From: Pseudomonadota bacterium
GTDB lineage: Bacteria; Pseudomonadota; Alphaproteobacteria; Acetobacterales; Acetobacteraceae
Length of the DNA stretch: 50,461 bases
Reading direction: 5' to 3'
Assembly (NCBI GenBank): GCA_023424475.1
Contig: JAFADX010000174.1
Location: 1 to 50,461, forward strand
Positions 7,876 to 15,626 of this stretch are shown in pieces (position 1 is the first letter of the stretch; the number at the start of each line of letters is the position of its first letter). The translations under genes and the position numbers were made by a program. The notes below the pieces were generated by a model, which worked only from the letters and a program-made list of their open reading frames with translations, searched no databases and had not been told where the DNA came from.

Positions 7876-8949
7876 ATGGATGTCGGCCTGTTCAACCTCA
7901 TGGGCTACCGCTCGCGCGGCCGGCCGACCGCCGCGATCTACGATGTCGCCGTCGCCCAGGTGAAGGCTGCCGAGCAGGCCGGCTTCTCGATCGCCTGGTT
8001 CGCCGAGCACCATTTCTCGAACTACTGCGTCTGCCCTTCGCCCCTGATGATGGTCGCGCGCCTGGCGGGCGAGACCTCGCGCATCCGCCTCGCCTCGGGC
8101 GTGGTGATCGTGCCGCTCTACCACCCCTCCCGCCTGATCGCGGAGATCGGCATGGTGGATTCGCTGACGCATGGGCGGCTCGTCCTCGGCATCGGCAGCG
8201 GCTACCAGCCCTACGAGTTCGAGCGGTTCGGCCAGGACCTCTCGGAATCCACGCCCCGGCTGCTCGAGGTGATGGAGATGATGGAGAAGGCCTTCGGCGC
8301 GGAGACCTTCTCCCATACCGGCGGGCATTACGGCATGCCGACCGCCCACATCGCCCCGCGCCCGGTGCGCGGCATGCCCGAGATCTGGGTCGCCGGCGAC
8401 AATCCCGACCTGCACCGCTACGCCGCGCAGCGCGACTGCGTGGTGATGGTCACGCCGCGCCATTTCACGCCCGCGATGCTCGCCGCCGCCCGCGCACGCT
8501 TCGAGGGGATCCGCCGCAGCACCGGCAAGACCGGCGAGACGCTGCGCTTCGGCGCCATGCGCCCCTTCTGCGTCACCGGCGACAAGGCCGAGGCGGAGCG
8601 CTTCCTCGAGAATGCCCGCTGGCAGATCCGCCTCTCCCAGAGCCTGCGGCGCAGGGAGCAGGAGATGGACGGCGGCATGCTCATCGAGAAGGCCTGGGAG
8701 GGCGAACCGAGCCTCGAGGAGATGGGCGCCCACATGATGGTGGGCGACGCCGCCACGGTTGCCGCCCGCATGGCCGCCGAGATCCGCGCCGCCGCCCCCT
8801 GCCACTACCTGCTGCAGGTCCAGGTGGGGGACATGGACCCCGCGACCGGCCTGCGCTCGATCGAGGCCTGGCAGCGCCGGGTCCGGCCCCTGCTGGAACA
8901 GGAATTCGGTCCCCTGGACCGCATCGGCCTGGCACCGGCCGCCGCCTGA
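7876..8949 (+). CDS. LLM-class flavin-dependent oxidoreductase (luciferase-like)
   Basis: A bacterial-luciferase-fold monooxygenase, F420- or FMN-dependent. Diagnostic segments are FSIAWFAEHHFSNYCVCPSP early on, RIRLASGVVIVPLYHPSRLI for the barrel core, and HGRLVLGIGSGYQPYEFERF. The 357-residue length is normal for the short LLM branch, distinct from the longer NtaA-type protein elsewhere in the window. ATG 7876 follows GGAAACGGGAGAT, which offers a reasonable ribosome binding site. It is divergent from the double-hotdog gene, with roughly 130 bases between starts. The substrate is unknown. Confidence 0.87.
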   Translation: MDVGLFNLMGYRSRGRPTAAIYDVAVAQVKAAEQAGFSIAWFAEHHFSNYCVCPSPLMMVARLAGETSRIRLASGVVIVPLYHPSRLIAEIGMVDSLTHGRLVLGIGSGYQPYEFERFGQDLSESTPRLLEVMEMMEKAFGAETFSHTGGHYGMPTAHIAPRPVRGMPEIWVAGDNPDLHRYAAQRDCVVMVTPRHFTPAMLAAARARFEGIRRSTGKTGETLRFGAMRPFCVTGDKAEAERFLENARWQIRLSQSLRRREQEMDGGMLIEKAWEGEPSLEEMGAHMMVGDAATVAARMAAEIRAAAPCHYLLQVQVGDMDPATGLRSIEAWQRRVRPLLEQEFGPLDRIGLAPAAA

Positions 8950-8989
8950 CGCTTGACCCCACGGGCCGGGATTTGAGAGGCTTGGTTCC

Positions 8990-9274
8990 GTGGGGATCCT
9001 GGTCAGCGTCCGTGGCGGGGATGACGACACGCTCTGGGCCGTCGTGGCGACGGTAGGGCGCAAGAGCCGCATCGCGGAGGTGTTCCGCTCCCGGGCCCAG
9101 GCGCTGAGCGACCGCGCCTGGCGGGACCAGCAGGTCAAGGCCTATGCGGATTGGCTGGTGCGATCCCGGCAACCCATCCCGAACTATTCGGTCACGCCGA
9201 TCCGGCGGGCGGACCTGCCGCGGAAGTGGCAGCCGTTGCCGGCGCTGGGGTTCCTGAGGGGGCAGATGGTCTGA
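8990..9274 (+). CDS. Small hypothetical protein
   Basis: I do not recognise this 94-residue protein. It starts at GTG 8990 with GAGAGG (8975-8980) nine bases upstream, which is convincing, and codon third positions are G/C as in neighbours. It is basic and Trp/Arg-rich, with segments SRIAEVFRSRAQALSDRAWR and NYSVTPIRRADLPRKWQPLP. It has no signal peptide or membrane segment. It follows the LLM oxidoreductase by 40 bases on the same strand and may be a read-through partner. A hairpin cluster follows its stop. Confidence 0.55.
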   Translation: MGILVSVRGGDDDTLWAVVATVGRKSRIAEVFRSRAQALSDRAWRDQQVKAYADWLVRSRQPIPNYSVTPIRRADLPRKWQPLPALGFLRGQMV

Positions 9275-9282
9275 GCGGGGAT

Positions 9283-9352
9283 CCGAGAGGGGCGCCGCCC
9301 CTCTCGGGCTCACCCCGCCAAAGGCCGAAAGGCCTTTGGAAACCGATACTTG
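9283..9352. repeat. Double-hairpin intergenic repeat, copy 1
   Basis: Hairpin A is an 11-bp perfect stem with a 3-nt loop (9283-9293 GCC 9297-9307). Hairpin B is CCAAAGGCC-GAAA-GGCCTTTGG, a 9-bp stem with a GAAA tetraloop (9318-9339), followed by GGAAACCGATACTTG. A second copy with compensatory differences in both stems, the same order and the same ACTTG end lies at 47320-47385. It begins nine bases after the stop of the small hypothetical gene and could also act as a terminator. Confidence 0.75.
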
Positions 9353-9422
9353 GTGCCCGGCATTGCCCCGCCCTCAGGCTCGGCCCGAATCGTGGGTTGC
9401 GAGGCTTTGCGGCCTGGGGAAA

Positions 9423-9443
9423 TGGAGGGGCAGCGCCCCTCCA
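9423..9443. repeat. Third GGGGC-NNN-GCCCC hairpin
   Basis: TGGAGGGGC-AGC-GCCCCTCCA forms a perfect 9-bp stem with a 3-nt loop. Its design matches hairpin A of the double-hairpin repeat. It lies between that repeat and the large palindrome, so the whole 298-base gap from 9275 to 9572 is made of structured DNA and holds no gene. Confidence 0.6.
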
Positions 9444-9449
9444 GGGCTT

Positions 9450-9575
9450 TAGAGCATGTTCCGATCTGTCGGAACCGGCACCGTCCGCCCCCCCACCCGT
9501 CCACCCATCCGGGATACTGTCGTTGGGTGGCCGGGTGGCGGGGCGGACGGTGCCGTCTGATCGAAAGGAGCTCTA
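9450..9575. repeat. 126-bp nested palindromic element
   Basis: Inner arms 9477-9507 and 9524-9554 are inverted repeats of 31 bp with 29 matches and a 16-nt loop. The outer ends TAGAGCATGTTCCGATC (9450-9466) and the complement of GATCGAAAGGAGCTCTA (9559-9575) match at 13 of 17 positions. The left end begins TAGAGCA, as does the palindrome at 41579. The right end provides the TAG stop of the minus-strand decarboxylase gene. It could be a MITE-like element or an unusually large bidirectional terminator between convergent genes. Confidence 0.7.
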
Positions 9576-10175
9576 GACCGGCTGCGCCATCGCGCGCATG
9601 AAGGACTCGCGGAACCGGATCGGGTCGCGGTCCGTCTGGTTCCGCCCCGGTTCCTTGTCGATCTTCACGCCGATCACGTGCGGGCCGTCGGTGGTCAACG
9701 CCTTCGCCACGAGCGCGTCGAACTCCGCCTCGTCCGCCGCCCAGGCCGCGCTGGCGATGCCCGAGGCGCGCGCGATCGCGACGATGTCGGTCCGCGCCGC
9801 CGCCGCCGGCGTCCCCTGCCCGCCGGTGATCTGGTAGATGCCGTTGTCCCAGACCACGACGCAGAGGTTCTTCACCGCCTGCGCCGCGATGGTCGACAGG
9901 CAGCCGAGCTGCATCAGCAGCGATCCGTCGCCCTCCAGCGCGAAGACGCGCCGCCCGGGCTGGGCGATCGCCACCCCCATCGCGATCGGCGCCGCCAGGC
10001 CCATGCTGCCCAGCATGTAGAAGTTCTCGCCGCGGGTCTTGTCGGCGCCCCAGAGGTCCCAGTTGGAATTGCCGATGCCGCCGATCACGGCCTCGCGCTT
10101 CTTCAGCCCGCCGACCAGGCGCCTGGTCAGCGCCGCGCGGTTCATCACGTGCAGGTTGTCGGTCGTCTCGGTCAT
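9573..10175 (-). CDS. Sulfopyruvate/phosphonopyruvate decarboxylase-like beta subunit (ThDP-binding)
   Basis: The C-terminal ThDP-binding half of a split thiamine-diphosphate decarboxylase, like ComE or the C-terminal part of phosphonopyruvate decarboxylase. The GDG...N cofactor motif is GDGSLLMQLGCLSTIA (residues 82-84 for GDG) with N111 in VVWDNGIYQ. FYMLGSMGLAAPIAMGVAIA precedes it. ATG 10175 overlaps the partner subunit's TGA by one base; a GTG one codon upstream is an alternative. The gene is 200 residues long and ends in a TAG provided by the adjoining palindromic element. It works as a heteromer with the alpha subunit encoded just before it. The true 2-keto-acid substrate cannot be told from sequence. 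Confidence 0.85.
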   Translation of the reverse strand: MTETTDNLHVMNRAALTRRLVGGLKKREAVIGGIGNSNWDLWGADKTRGENFYMLGSMGLAAPIAMGVAIAQPGRRVFALEGDGSLLMQLGCLSTIAAQAVKNLCVVVWDNGIYQITGGQGTPAAAARTDIVAIARASGIASAAWAADEAEFDALVAKALTTDGPHVIGVKIDKEPGRNQTDRDPIRFRESFMRAMAQPV

Positions 10176-10702
10176 CACTTGCGCCCCCCGGTCAGCAGCG
10201 GCGAGAGGATCAGGCAGGCCGGCCAGCGCGTCGCGAAGGCCTGGCGGATGGCGCGGTCGGCGACGAAGCCGGCCTCGTCGAGGCGCGTCAGCGTGTGGTG
10301 CTCGATGCCCATGGAATCGAGGATCGGCCGCATGGTCCGGCAGACGATCGCCTGGCCCGGGTTGAACTCGCCCATGGTGCCGCGCTCCGAGACGACCATG
10401 ACCACCGGCACCTGGCTCGCGACGACGAGGCTCGCGAGCACGTTGGGCAGCGTCGCGAAGCCCGAGGTCTGCATCATCACCACGCCGCGCATGCCCGCCA
10501 TGGACGCGCCGGTGACGATGCCGATCGCCTCCTCCTCGCGCGCGCAGGGGAAGGCGGTGAAGAAGGGATCGGCATGGATGCCGTCCAGAAGCGGGCGCAA
10601 CACGTTGTCGGGGACATAGGTCACCAGGCGGACGTCATGGTCCTTCAGGGCCTGGCGCAGGATGGCGTGCCAACTGGCAGGCGCGCCCTCGGCGCTGGTC
10701 AT
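10175..10702 (-). CDS. Sulfopyruvate/phosphonopyruvate decarboxylase-like alpha subunit
   Basis: The N-terminal (PYR-domain) half of the split decarboxylase, similar to ComD. It has VTYVPDNVLRPLLDG near the N terminus, the activating glutamate region CAREEEAIGIVTGASMAG (the Glu contacts the ThDP aminopyrimidine), and QTSGFATLPNVLASLVVASQ with the following VPVVMVVSERG. It is 175 residues long; ATG 10702 has GAGGAAG close upstream. Its stop overlaps the beta-subunit start (TGATG), a classic sign of coupled translation in a 1:1 complex. A longer in-frame extension upstream lacks these features and overlaps the divergent gene. In coenzyme M synthesis ComDE makes sulfoacetaldehyde, but here no other coM or phosphonate genes are nearby. 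Confidence 0.84.
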   Translation of the reverse strand: MTSAEGAPASWHAILRQALKDHDVRLVTYVPDNVLRPLLDGIHADPFFTAFPCAREEEAIGIVTGASMAGMRGVVMMQTSGFATLPNVLASLVVASQVPVVMVVSERGTMGEFNPGQAIVCRTMRPILDSMGIEHHTLTRLDEAGFVADRAIRQAFATRWPACLILSPLLTGGRK

Positions 10703-10838
10703 GGGAGGCTTCCTCGCTCGTTTTCGGCGCCTGCCGGTATCGCACCGCCCGGCACGGCCGCCAAGGCGGCGCGGACACCTTGATCGATCCGGCCGGTCGC
10801 ACCCACACTCACCGCGTCTCGGTAAGGATGCCCGCTGA

Positions 10839-12080
10839 ATGCCCAAGACGGTGATCGTCCTCGGCGCCGGAATGGTCGGCGTGTCGGTCGCGCTGCACCT
10901 GCGCCGGCGCGGCCATGACGTGCTGCTCGTCGACCGCCAGGCGCCCGGCGAAGGCGCGTCCTTCGGCAATGGCGGCCTGATCCAGCGGGAGGCGGTGCAC
11001 CCGCATCCCTTCCCGCGCGATGCCTCCGAGATCCTGCGCATCGCGCGCAACAAGTCGATCGACGCCTACTACCACTGGGCCGCGCTGCCCGCGCTCGCCA
11101 CGCCGCTGCTGCGCTACTGGTGGAATTCGGAGCCGCAGCGCTACGCCAGGATCGCCGAGGCCTATGCGAAGCTGATCGAGACCTGCCTCGACGAGCACTA
11201 CGCCTTCGCCCGCGGCACCGATGCCATGCCGCTGCTCCGCCCGATCGGCTGGATCCGCATGTTCTCGGACGAGAAGAGCCTCGCCGCGGCCATCGCCAAG
11301 GCCGAGGAAGGCAGGCGCACCCACGGCGTGAGCTTCAACGTCCTGGACGGCGCCGCCCTCGCCGCCGCCGAGCCCCACCTGCTCAAGACCCGCCACGGCG
11401 CGATCCATTGGACCGACCCGGTTTCGGTCAGCGACCCCCACGCGCTGGTGATGGCCTATGCCCGGCGCTTCCAGGAAGCGGGCGGGCGTTTCGTGATGGG
11501 CGACGCGGCCAGCCTGACGCGGGACGGCGCGGGCTGGCGCGTGCAGACCGCCGATGGCCCGGCCGAGGCCGGGCAGGTCGTCATCGCCCTCGGCGCCTTC
11601 GCGGACAAGGTGACGAAGCCGCTCGGCTACGCGCCGCCGACCTTCGGCAAGCGCGGCTACCACCGGCATTTCCACCTTCAGGGCAATGCGGTGCTGAACC
11701 GGCCGATCCTCGACACCGAGAGCTCCTTCCTCCTCGCCCCGATGCGCGCCGGCGTGCGGCTGACCACGGGCGCGGAATTCGCCGGCATCGACGAGCCGCC
11801 GACGCCGGTGCAGCTCGCCCGCGCCGAGCCCGTGGCCCGCACCCTGCTGCCGCTGGGCGAACCGGTCGAGCGCGAGCCCTGGATGGGCGTGCGCCCCTGC
11901 ACTGCCGACATGCTGCCCATCATCGGGAAGTTCCCGGGCCAGGAGGGCCTCTGGTGCGCCTTCGGCCACGCGCACCAGGGCTTCACCCTCGGCCCCACCA
12001 CCGGCCGCCTGATCGCCGAGATGATCGACGGCGAGACGCCCTTCATCGACCCCGCCCCCTATCGCCCCGACAGGTTCTGA
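10839..12080 (+). CDS. DadA-like FAD-dependent D-amino-acid dehydrogenase
   Basis: A DAO-superfamily flavoprotein that oxidises D-amino acids (or related imino acids) and passes electrons to the respiratory chain. The FAD dinucleotide motif is VIVLGAGMVGVSVALHL at residues 5-21, then GEGASFGNGGLIQ, which matches the DadA FANGGQ-type segment. C-terminal landmarks are WMGVRPCTADMLPIIGKFP and AFGHAHQGFTLGPTTGRLIA. The 413-residue length is standard. ATG 10839 is preceded by TAAGGA. It is followed by the M81 peptidase after four bases, so the two are surely one transcript. Substrate identity is inferred. Confidence 0.87.
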   Translation: MPKTVIVLGAGMVGVSVALHLRRRGHDVLLVDRQAPGEGASFGNGGLIQREAVHPHPFPRDASEILRIARNKSIDAYYHWAALPALATPLLRYWWNSEPQRYARIAEAYAKLIETCLDEHYAFARGTDAMPLLRPIGWIRMFSDEKSLAAAIAKAEEGRRTHGVSFNVLDGAALAAAEPHLLKTRHGAIHWTDPVSVSDPHALVMAYARRFQEAGGRFVMGDAASLTRDGAGWRVQTADGPAEAGQVVIALGAFADKVTKPLGYAPPTFGKRGYHRHFHLQGNAVLNRPILDTESSFLLAPMRAGVRLTTGAEFAGIDEPPTPVQLARAEPVARTLLPLGEPVEREPWMGVRPCTADMLPIIGKFPGQEGLWCAFGHAHQGFTLGPTTGRLIAEMIDGETPFIDPAPYRPDRF

Positions 12081-12084
12081 ACCC

Positions 12085-13575
12085 ATGCGCATCGCCGTCC
12101 TGCAATTCGCGCACGAGACCGTCACCTTCCTCCCCTTCGATACCACCGAGGAGGACTTCCGCTACCCGGGCTCGCCGGCCGCCGGGGAGGCGCTGCTGGC
12201 GACCGACCCCAAGGGCTACATGGGCGGCTTCGTGCAGGTCGCCCGCGAGTTCGACAGCGTCGAGCTCGTCGGCATCGAATCCCCCCTCTGGCCCAGGACC
12301 GGCACGGGTTCCGGCTGGATCACCAACGAGGCCTTCGAGGCCTTCCTCGGCAGGCAGGTCGAGCAGTTGAAGGCGCTGGGCCCGTTTGACGGCGCCTACC
12401 TCGCCCTGCACGGCGCGATGGGCGTGCGCGGCGTGCCGCGCCCGGAGGCCGAGATCGCCCGCCGCGTGCGCGAAGTGCTCGGCCCCAGGGCGCGCATCGC
12501 CGGTACCTTCGACCCGCACGGCAATGAGGATGCCGAATTCCTCCGCCATGCCGACCTCGCCTTCGCCGTGAAGTACTTCCCCCACTACGACATGCACCTG
12601 CAGGGCGAACGCGCCGCGCGGATGCTGGTCCGCGCCATCCGCGGCGACTACGCGCCCGCCCATGTCACGCTGAAGCTGCCGATCATCGCGCCGACCGTGC
12701 TGATGTGGACCGGCGCCCCGCCCTGGTCCGACCTGATCCAGCGCGCCCTGGTCTGGGAGGCACGCGAGCCCGACGCCTACGTCAACGTCTTCTTCGGCTT
12801 CCCCTGGAGCGACGTGCCCGACGCCGGCATGACCTTCCAGGTCATCACCAACGGCAGGCCCGAACTCGCGCAGCGCATCGCGGACGACATGGGCCGCTGG
12901 GCCTGGCGCCGCCGCGCCGCGCTGCTGACGAGCGCGAAGGTGCACCGCATCGCCGAGGGCGTCGCGCTGGCGAAGCAGGCCGTGGCCGAGGCCCGCGCGC
13001 CGGTCGTGCTTGCCGACCACAGCGACCGCTCGGGCTACGCCACCTGGGTGCTGAAGGAAATCATCGCCCAGGGCCTCTCGCGCACCCTCGTCGCCACCGT
13101 CGCGGCGCCGGAGGCGATCGCCGCGCTGTCCGGCGCGAAGCCCGGCGACGCCGTGGAGGTCGAGATCGGCGGCCGCGTCGATCCCTCCGCCGGCGATCCC
13201 GTCCGCATCGCGGGCGAGGTGCTGCTCGTCGCCGGCGCCTCGACCCGGCGTGCCGCCGGCACCGGCCAGTCCTGGATCGCCATCCGCTTCGGGGACGGCA
13301 ATGTCGTCGTCCTCAGCCCCTTCCTCGTGCAGATCATGGAGCCGGAGGAACTCTGGTCGATCGGCCTGCGCGCGGCGGACTACGACGTCATCGCCATCAA
13401 GTCGCGCGTGCATTTCCGCCGCGGCTTCGACGACAGCGGCTTCGCGCCGACCATCCTGCTGGTGGAACCGGACGAGCCCTTCCTCGGCACCGTGCGGCTC
13501 GAGGCCCTGCCCTACGAGCACCTGGACGTGCGGCAGTTCTACCCCTACGCCGACCTGCCCGATCCCTTCGGCTGA
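12085..13575 (+). CDS. M81 family metallopeptidase (MlrC-like)
   Basis: An MlrC-type protein. The best known member acts in microcystin breakdown, but most homologues are in amino-acid or peptide catabolic clusters with unknown substrates. Family landmarks are VLQFAHETVTFLPF at the N terminus, YLALHGAMGVRGVPRPE, the probable metal-binding FDPHGNEDAEF and YFPHYDMHLQGERAA, and ADHSDRSGYATWVL in the C-terminal half. Its 496 residues are typical. It starts four bases after the dehydrogenase stop and ends tail to tail with the AEC carrier, no bases between stop codons. The pairing with a D-amino-acid dehydrogenase suggests hydrolysis of a D-amino-acid conjugate followed by oxidation; that is inference. 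Confidence 0.88.
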   Translation: MRIAVLQFAHETVTFLPFDTTEEDFRYPGSPAAGEALLATDPKGYMGGFVQVAREFDSVELVGIESPLWPRTGTGSGWITNEAFEAFLGRQVEQLKALGPFDGAYLALHGAMGVRGVPRPEAEIARRVREVLGPRARIAGTFDPHGNEDAEFLRHADLAFAVKYFPHYDMHLQGERAARMLVRAIRGDYAPAHVTLKLPIIAPTVLMWTGAPPWSDLIQRALVWEAREPDAYVNVFFGFPWSDVPDAGMTFQVITNGRPELAQRIADDMGRWAWRRRAALLTSAKVHRIAEGVALAKQAVAEARAPVVLADHSDRSGYATWVLKEIIAQGLSRTLVATVAAPEAIAALSGAKPGDAVEVEIGGRVDPSAGDPVRIAGEVLLVAGASTRRAAGTGQSWIAIRFGDGNVVVLSPFLVQIMEPEELWSIGLRAADYDVIAIKSRVHFRRGFDDSGFAPTILLVEPDEPFLGTVRLEALPYEHLDVRQFYPYADLPDPFG

Positions 13576-14520
13576 TCAGCCGCCGGCAGGCAGCGCCAGG
13601 ATCCACGCCGTCGCCGGGAAGGCGGCGGCGGCCAGCATGGTCGAAAGCAGCACCGCCGCCGAGACCTCGTCCGCCGCGGTCCCGTTGCTCTGCGCCAGGA
13701 CGAAGGCATTGGTCGCCGTCGGCATCGCCGCGAGCAGCACGCCCGACGCCACCCAGACATGATCGAGCCGCAGCAGCGGCCCGAGCGCCAGCCAGACCAG
13801 CGCGGGATAGACCGCGATCTTGGTGAGCGACACCGCGGCCGCCAACGCCATCAGGTTCCGTTCCACATGCAGCCGCGCCAGCGTCCCCCCAAGGGCGAAG
13901 AGCGCCGTCGGCCCGGCCGCCCCGCCGAGGAAGGCGAGGAAACGATCGGCCGGAGCGGGGATCGGCAGCCCTGTGCCCGCCATCACTGCGCCCCCTGCGA
14001 TCGAGAGGATCACCGGGTTGCGCGCCAGCCCGCCGACGCGGGCAAGCAGGGTGGACCAGCCCTGCCCAGGCTCTGCACTGCGCGCCATCAGCACGCTGCC
14101 GAGCGCGATGATGATCGCGACCTCGGCCACGATGGCCATGGCGACCGGCCCGGCCACCCGCGGCCCGATGATCGGCAGCAGCAGCGGCGGCGCCAGGTAG
14201 CCGACATTGCCCATCGCCGCCCCCGCGCCCAGCGCCGCGGCGTATTGCCGCCGCCGGCCGAGCGCCATCGCCACCCCGATCGTCCCGACGAAGACGGCAA
14301 GGCAGGCGGCGAGATAGCCCGCGAAATAGACGCCCTGGAAACTCTCCGCCAGCGGCTGCGCCGCCATCAGCCGGAACAGCATCGCCGGCAGCGCGACGTA
14401 GAAGGCGAAGAGGCCGATGGCATCGACCATCTCCCCCGACACGAGGCGCCGCCACGTCGCCGCATAGCCGATCGCCACCACCGCGAAGATCGGCAGGCAG
14501 AGGGAGAGGAAATGCAGCAC
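13576..14520 (-). CDS. AEC-family (auxin efflux carrier-like) transporter
   Basis: An inner-membrane carrier of the AEC/BASS-like fold that moves small organic acids, such as malonate or malate in studied members. It has about ten hydrophobic segments, beginning LSLCLPIFAVVAIGYAA, with GAAMGNVGYLAPPLLLP in the middle and GVLLAAMPTATNAFVLAQ near the end; these Asn/Pro-broken helices are family marks. I chose GTG 14520 since homologues begin just at this helix and no ATG fits. The protein is 314 residues. It follows the esterase gene after 23 bases on the same strand and is convergent with the M81 gene. Confidence 0.83.
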   Translation of the reverse strand: MLHFLSLCLPIFAVVAIGYAATWRRLVSGEMVDAIGLFAFYVALPAMLFRLMAAQPLAESFQGVYFAGYLAACLAVFVGTIGVAMALGRRRQYAAALGAGAAMGNVGYLAPPLLLPIIGPRVAGPVAMAIVAEVAIIIALGSVLMARSAEPGQGWSTLLARVGGLARNPVILSIAGGAVMAGTGLPIPAPADRFLAFLGGAAGPTALFALGGTLARLHVERNLMALAAAVSLTKIAVYPALVWLALGPLLRLDHVWVASGVLLAAMPTATNAFVLAQSNGTAADEVSAAVLLSTMLAAAAFPATAWILALPAGG

Positions 14521-14543
14521 GGGCCGCTGCCGCCCCGCGGCGC

Positions 14544-15491
14544 CTAGCCGAGCCCCCAGTGCACCCGCAGCGCCGCCGCCGCCTGGCGGAGCGTCAGGTC
14601 GGAGGCCGGGATGAAGCGCCCCATCGTCAGATAGGCATGCATCTGGTCGGCGACGTGCAGGTGGCTGACGTTCACCCCCTCCGCGTCGAGCCGCCGCGCA
14701 TAGGCGATCCCCTCGTCCACCAGCGGGTCGTGCCCGCAGGTCATGACGAAGGCGGGCGCGGTGCCGGCCAGCGAGGCCGCCCGCAACGGCGAGGCGCGCC
14801 AGTCGATCCGCTGCGCATGATCCGGAATGTAGTGGTCGATGAACCAGCGCATGGTCGCCGTGGTCAGCGGATAGCCCTCGAGGAAGCGCTGGTAGGCCGG
14901 CGTGTTCCCCGCCATGTCCGTCGCGGGGTAGAGCAGCATCTGGAACCCCGGCGCAGGCGCCGTCCCGTCGCGCCCCATCAGCGCCAGCACCGCCGCGAGG
15001 TTGCCCCCCGCGCTGTCCCCGCCCACCGCGATGCGCGCCGGGTCGATGCCGAGCGACGCGGCCTCGGCGACGACGAACCGCAGCGCCGCGGCGGCATCGT
15101 CCACGGCGGCCGGGAACACGGCTTCCGGCGCCAGGCGATAATCCACCGCGATCACCACCGCGCCCAGATGGTTCGCCAGCGCGCGGCAGAGCTGGTCGTG
15201 GCTCTCGAGGTCGCCGATCACCCAGCCCCCGCCATGCAGGTAGAGCAGGCAGGGCAGCGGCCCCCCGGCCGGCGCGCCGAGGCCGCGGTACCGCCGCAGC
15301 GGCACCGCCCCGGCCGGGCCGGGGCAGGAGAGTTCCGCGACCTCCGCCACCTCCTGCGGATCGGGCTGCAGCACGGCGCGCGAGGCCGCCGAGGCCGCGC
15401 GGGCTTCGGCCGGGCTCAGCGTGTGCAGGGGCGGCCGCCCGACGTCGCGGATCAGGTCGAGGACTCGCTGGGCACCTGCGTCGAGCGGCAT
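14544..15491 (-). CDS. HSL-family alpha/beta hydrolase (esterase/lipase)
   Basis: A carboxylesterase of the hormone-sensitive-lipase family. The oxyanion-hole motif HGGG is at residues 86-89 (LYLHGGGWVIGD). The nucleophile elbow GDSAGG carries S160, the acid is D255 (GHDPLVDEG) and the base H285 (QMHAYL), so the triad is complete. The 315-residue length is standard. It is probably cytosolic, as there is no signal peptide. ATG 15491 has GAGGAAG a few bases upstream. The AEC carrier follows 23 bases later and may be co-transcribed; the amidase is divergent. Confidence 0.9.
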   Translation of the reverse strand: MPLDAGAQRVLDLIRDVGRPPLHTLSPAEARAASAASRAVLQPDPQEVAEVAELSCPGPAGAVPLRRYRGLGAPAGGPLPCLLYLHGGGWVIGDLESHDQLCRALANHLGAVVIAVDYRLAPEAVFPAAVDDAAAALRFVVAEAASLGIDPARIAVGGDSAGGNLAAVLALMGRDGTAPAPGFQMLLYPATDMAGNTPAYQRFLEGYPLTTATMRWFIDHYIPDHAQRIDWRASPLRAASLAGTAPAFVMTCGHDPLVDEGIAYARRLDAEGVNVSHLHVADQMHAYLTMGRFIPASDLTLRQAAAALRVHWGLG

Positions 15492-15626
15492 GGGTCTTCC
15501 TCTTCTGCTGCAGGGCCAACGGACCGTGCCGGCCTGCCCGTGTCAACGCGCGGCGGCACCCCGGGTGGCCACGCGTCGCGCAAGGCTCCTATGCTGCACG
15601 CCGCGACATATCGACGGGATCCAGCG

